DNA of 5,452 nt from JAILZP01 sp037444185 (GTDB lineage: Bacteria; Bacillota; Desulfotomaculia; Desulfotomaculales; Desulfocucumaceae): the NCBI GenBank assembly GCA_037444185.1, contig JBBIMW010000072.1, positions 1-5,452 on the forward strand, read 5' to 3'. The notes under the pieces are model-generated. The model worked only from the letters and a program-made list of their open reading frames with translations, was not told the DNA's origin and did not search any database. Made by a program: the position numbers and the translations under genes. Positions 5,030 to 5,452 of this stretch are shown in pieces. Position 1 is the stretch's first letter. The number at the start of each line of letters is the position of its first letter.

Positions 5030-5313
5030 CCGGTATGACGGCAAATCCGAAAGAAGTGGCCGCCGCCCTGCGCTACAACCAGGAAAAGGACCGCGCGCCG
5101 GTGGTGGTGGCCGCGGGCAGGGGCGACCTGGCAGCCAAAATCAGGGAGATCGCCCGGCATGAAAAAATACCTGTATACCGCGACAGCGTGCTGGCCCAGG
5201 CCTTGGTAAAGCTCGGCGCCGGCACCGAAATACCCCCCGATCTGTACCAGACGGTGGCCCAAGTGCTGGTGCATATGGCCCGGCTGGACCGGAGCCTGAC
5301 CCGGAAACCATGA
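5026..5313 (+). CDS. Free-standing FlhB C-terminal domain protein (FlhB/EscU family, YlqH-type)
   Basis: This 95-aa protein (92 aa from the second start) matches the cytoplasmic C-terminal domain of FlhB/EscU/YscU export-switch proteins almost end to end. Visible landmarks are ALRYNQEKDRAPVVVA (14-29), LAAKIREIARHEKIPV (35-50), LAQALVKLGAGTEIPPDLY (56-74) and VAQVLVHMARL (77-87). FlhB's four membrane helices are absent, so it should be cytosolic. In FlhB this domain begins at the self-cleaving NPTH motif; here the N-terminus reads NPKE, so no cleavage is expected or needed. The first start, GTG at 5026, overlaps the TGA of the FliK-like gene (GTGA), suggesting coupled translation. ATG at 5035, with GGAAG 10 nt upstream, is an alternative. 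Bacillus has a similar orphan, YlqH, of unknown role. Family call firm, function open. Confidence 0.88.
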   Translation: MTGMTANPKEVAAALRYNQEKDRAPVVVAAGRGDLAAKIREIARHEKIPVYRDSVLAQALVKLGAGTEIPPDLYQTVAQVLVHMARLDRSLTRKP

Positions 5314-5372
5314 GCCAGGAGCCAAAAATGCAGCACAAGTCGGATCCCGACCAAGTGAGCAATACAGAATAA
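5310..5372 (+). CDS. Candidate 20-aa micro-ORF coupled to the FlhB-like gene
   Basis: An ATG at 5310 overlaps the FlhB-like stop codon (ATGA) and opens a 20-codon frame ending in TAA at 5370. A second in-frame ATG at 5328 has a well-placed AGGAG (5317-5321) 6 nt upstream and would give the 14-residue MQHKSDPDQVSNTE. The peptide is very polar, with no membrane or domain signature. The overlap and the good ribosome site argue for translation, but at this length chance is a real alternative. It may matter only as a regulatory leader for what lies downstream. Confidence 0.3.
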   Translation: MSQEPKMQHKSDPDQVSNTE

Positions 5373-5382
5373 GCTATTCTTA

Positions 5383-5391
5383 TGATATAAT
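5383..5391 (+). promoter_or_regulatory. Extended -10 promoter near the right edge
   Basis: TGATATAAT gives a perfect TATAAT (5386-5391) with the TGn extension (5383-5385). No good -35 lies at 16-18 bp (best TACAGA at 5363-5368), which extended -10 promoters tolerate. Transcription would begin near 5398, just before a perfect hairpin, and continue out of the window. It sits in an A/T-rich gap after the FlhB-like gene, as expected for a new transcription unit. Confidence 0.5.
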
Positions 5392-5400
5392 TAAGTTACT

Positions 5401-5423
5401 CAACTTTCGCAGACCGAAAGTTG
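5401..5423 (+). repeat. Perfect 9-bp hairpin at the expected 5' end of a transcript
   Basis: CAACTTTCG (5401-5409) and CGAAAGTTG (5415-5423) pair perfectly around the 5-nt loop CAGAC. No T-run follows (TAGGCGAG), so it is not a terminator for the preceding genes. Its place only a few bases after the predicted transcription start suggests a 5' stabilising stem, an operator, or the first helix of a structured leader. The downstream bases 5424-5452 contain short further pairings (GCG 5427-5429 with CGC 5442-5444), but the window ends too soon to assign a class. Confidence 0.55.
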
Positions 5424-5452
5424 TAGGCGAGCCTTGAAAAACGCGGGCAGAG

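Noticed and set aside
5401..5423. Rho-independent terminator for the FliK-like/FlhB-like operon.
   Set aside because: The perfect stem is not followed by a T-run on the plus strand, and it lies after a strong promoter rather than right after the last stop codon.

Overview
The window is about 62% GC in its genes (by eye) and looks like an anaerobic Bacillota chromosome, most likely from the Peptococcaceae / Desulfotomaculum-Pelotomaculum type of clostridia. The reasons are G-rich Shine-Dalgarno sequences, frequent TTG/GTG starts, a compact AmmeMemoRadiSam operon, and an orphan FliK-like/FlhB-like pair of the ylqG-ylqH type. The lineage is inferred from gene content and style, not from a database search. 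No rRNA, tRNA, CRISPR array or complete mobile element is visible.

Layout. Bases 1-175 are lower in GC (about 45% by hand count), hold no gene I can support, and contain a nested inverted repeat at 46-108. Bases 176-4196 are a four-gene minus-strand operon, read from right to left. It starts with a Memo-like/AMMECR1 fusion (AmmeMemoRadiSam proteins B and A in one chain), followed by the AmmeMemoRadiSam radical SAM enzyme, a Sir2-family NAD-dependent protein deacylase, and the SfsA nuclease. Gaps are 31, 33 and 3 bp, so co-transcription is very likely. Bases 4197-4444 are a divergent intergenic region with a candidate promoter on each strand and traces of a micro-ORF. Bases 4445-5313 are a plus-strand pair: a small FliK C-terminal-like protein and a 92-95 aa free-standing FlhB C-terminal domain, overlapping by 4 bp. 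They are followed by a possible 20-codon micro-ORF that again overlaps by 4 bp. Near the right edge, a strong extended -10 promoter and a perfect 9-bp hairpin mark the start of another transcript that runs out of the window.

How the genes may work together. AmmeMemoRadiSam is a conserved three-part set (AMMECR1 domain, Memo/extradiol-dioxygenase-like domain, radical SAM enzyme) whose substrate, as far as I know, is not settled. Here it shares a transcript with a protein deacylase and a nucleic-acid nuclease. The sirtuin is the most suggestive neighbour, because it could reverse or edit a protein modification, but that is inference. The FliK-like/FlhB-like pair resembles the export substrate-specificity switch of type III secretion. 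No other flagellar gene is present, so its role is open.

The points most worth a second look are the AmmeMemoRadiSam-Sir2-SfsA linkage, a Cys-to-His change in the sirtuin zinc site, the orphan switch pair with NPKE in place of NPTH, the two micro-ORFs, and the structured DNA/RNA candidates at both window edges.
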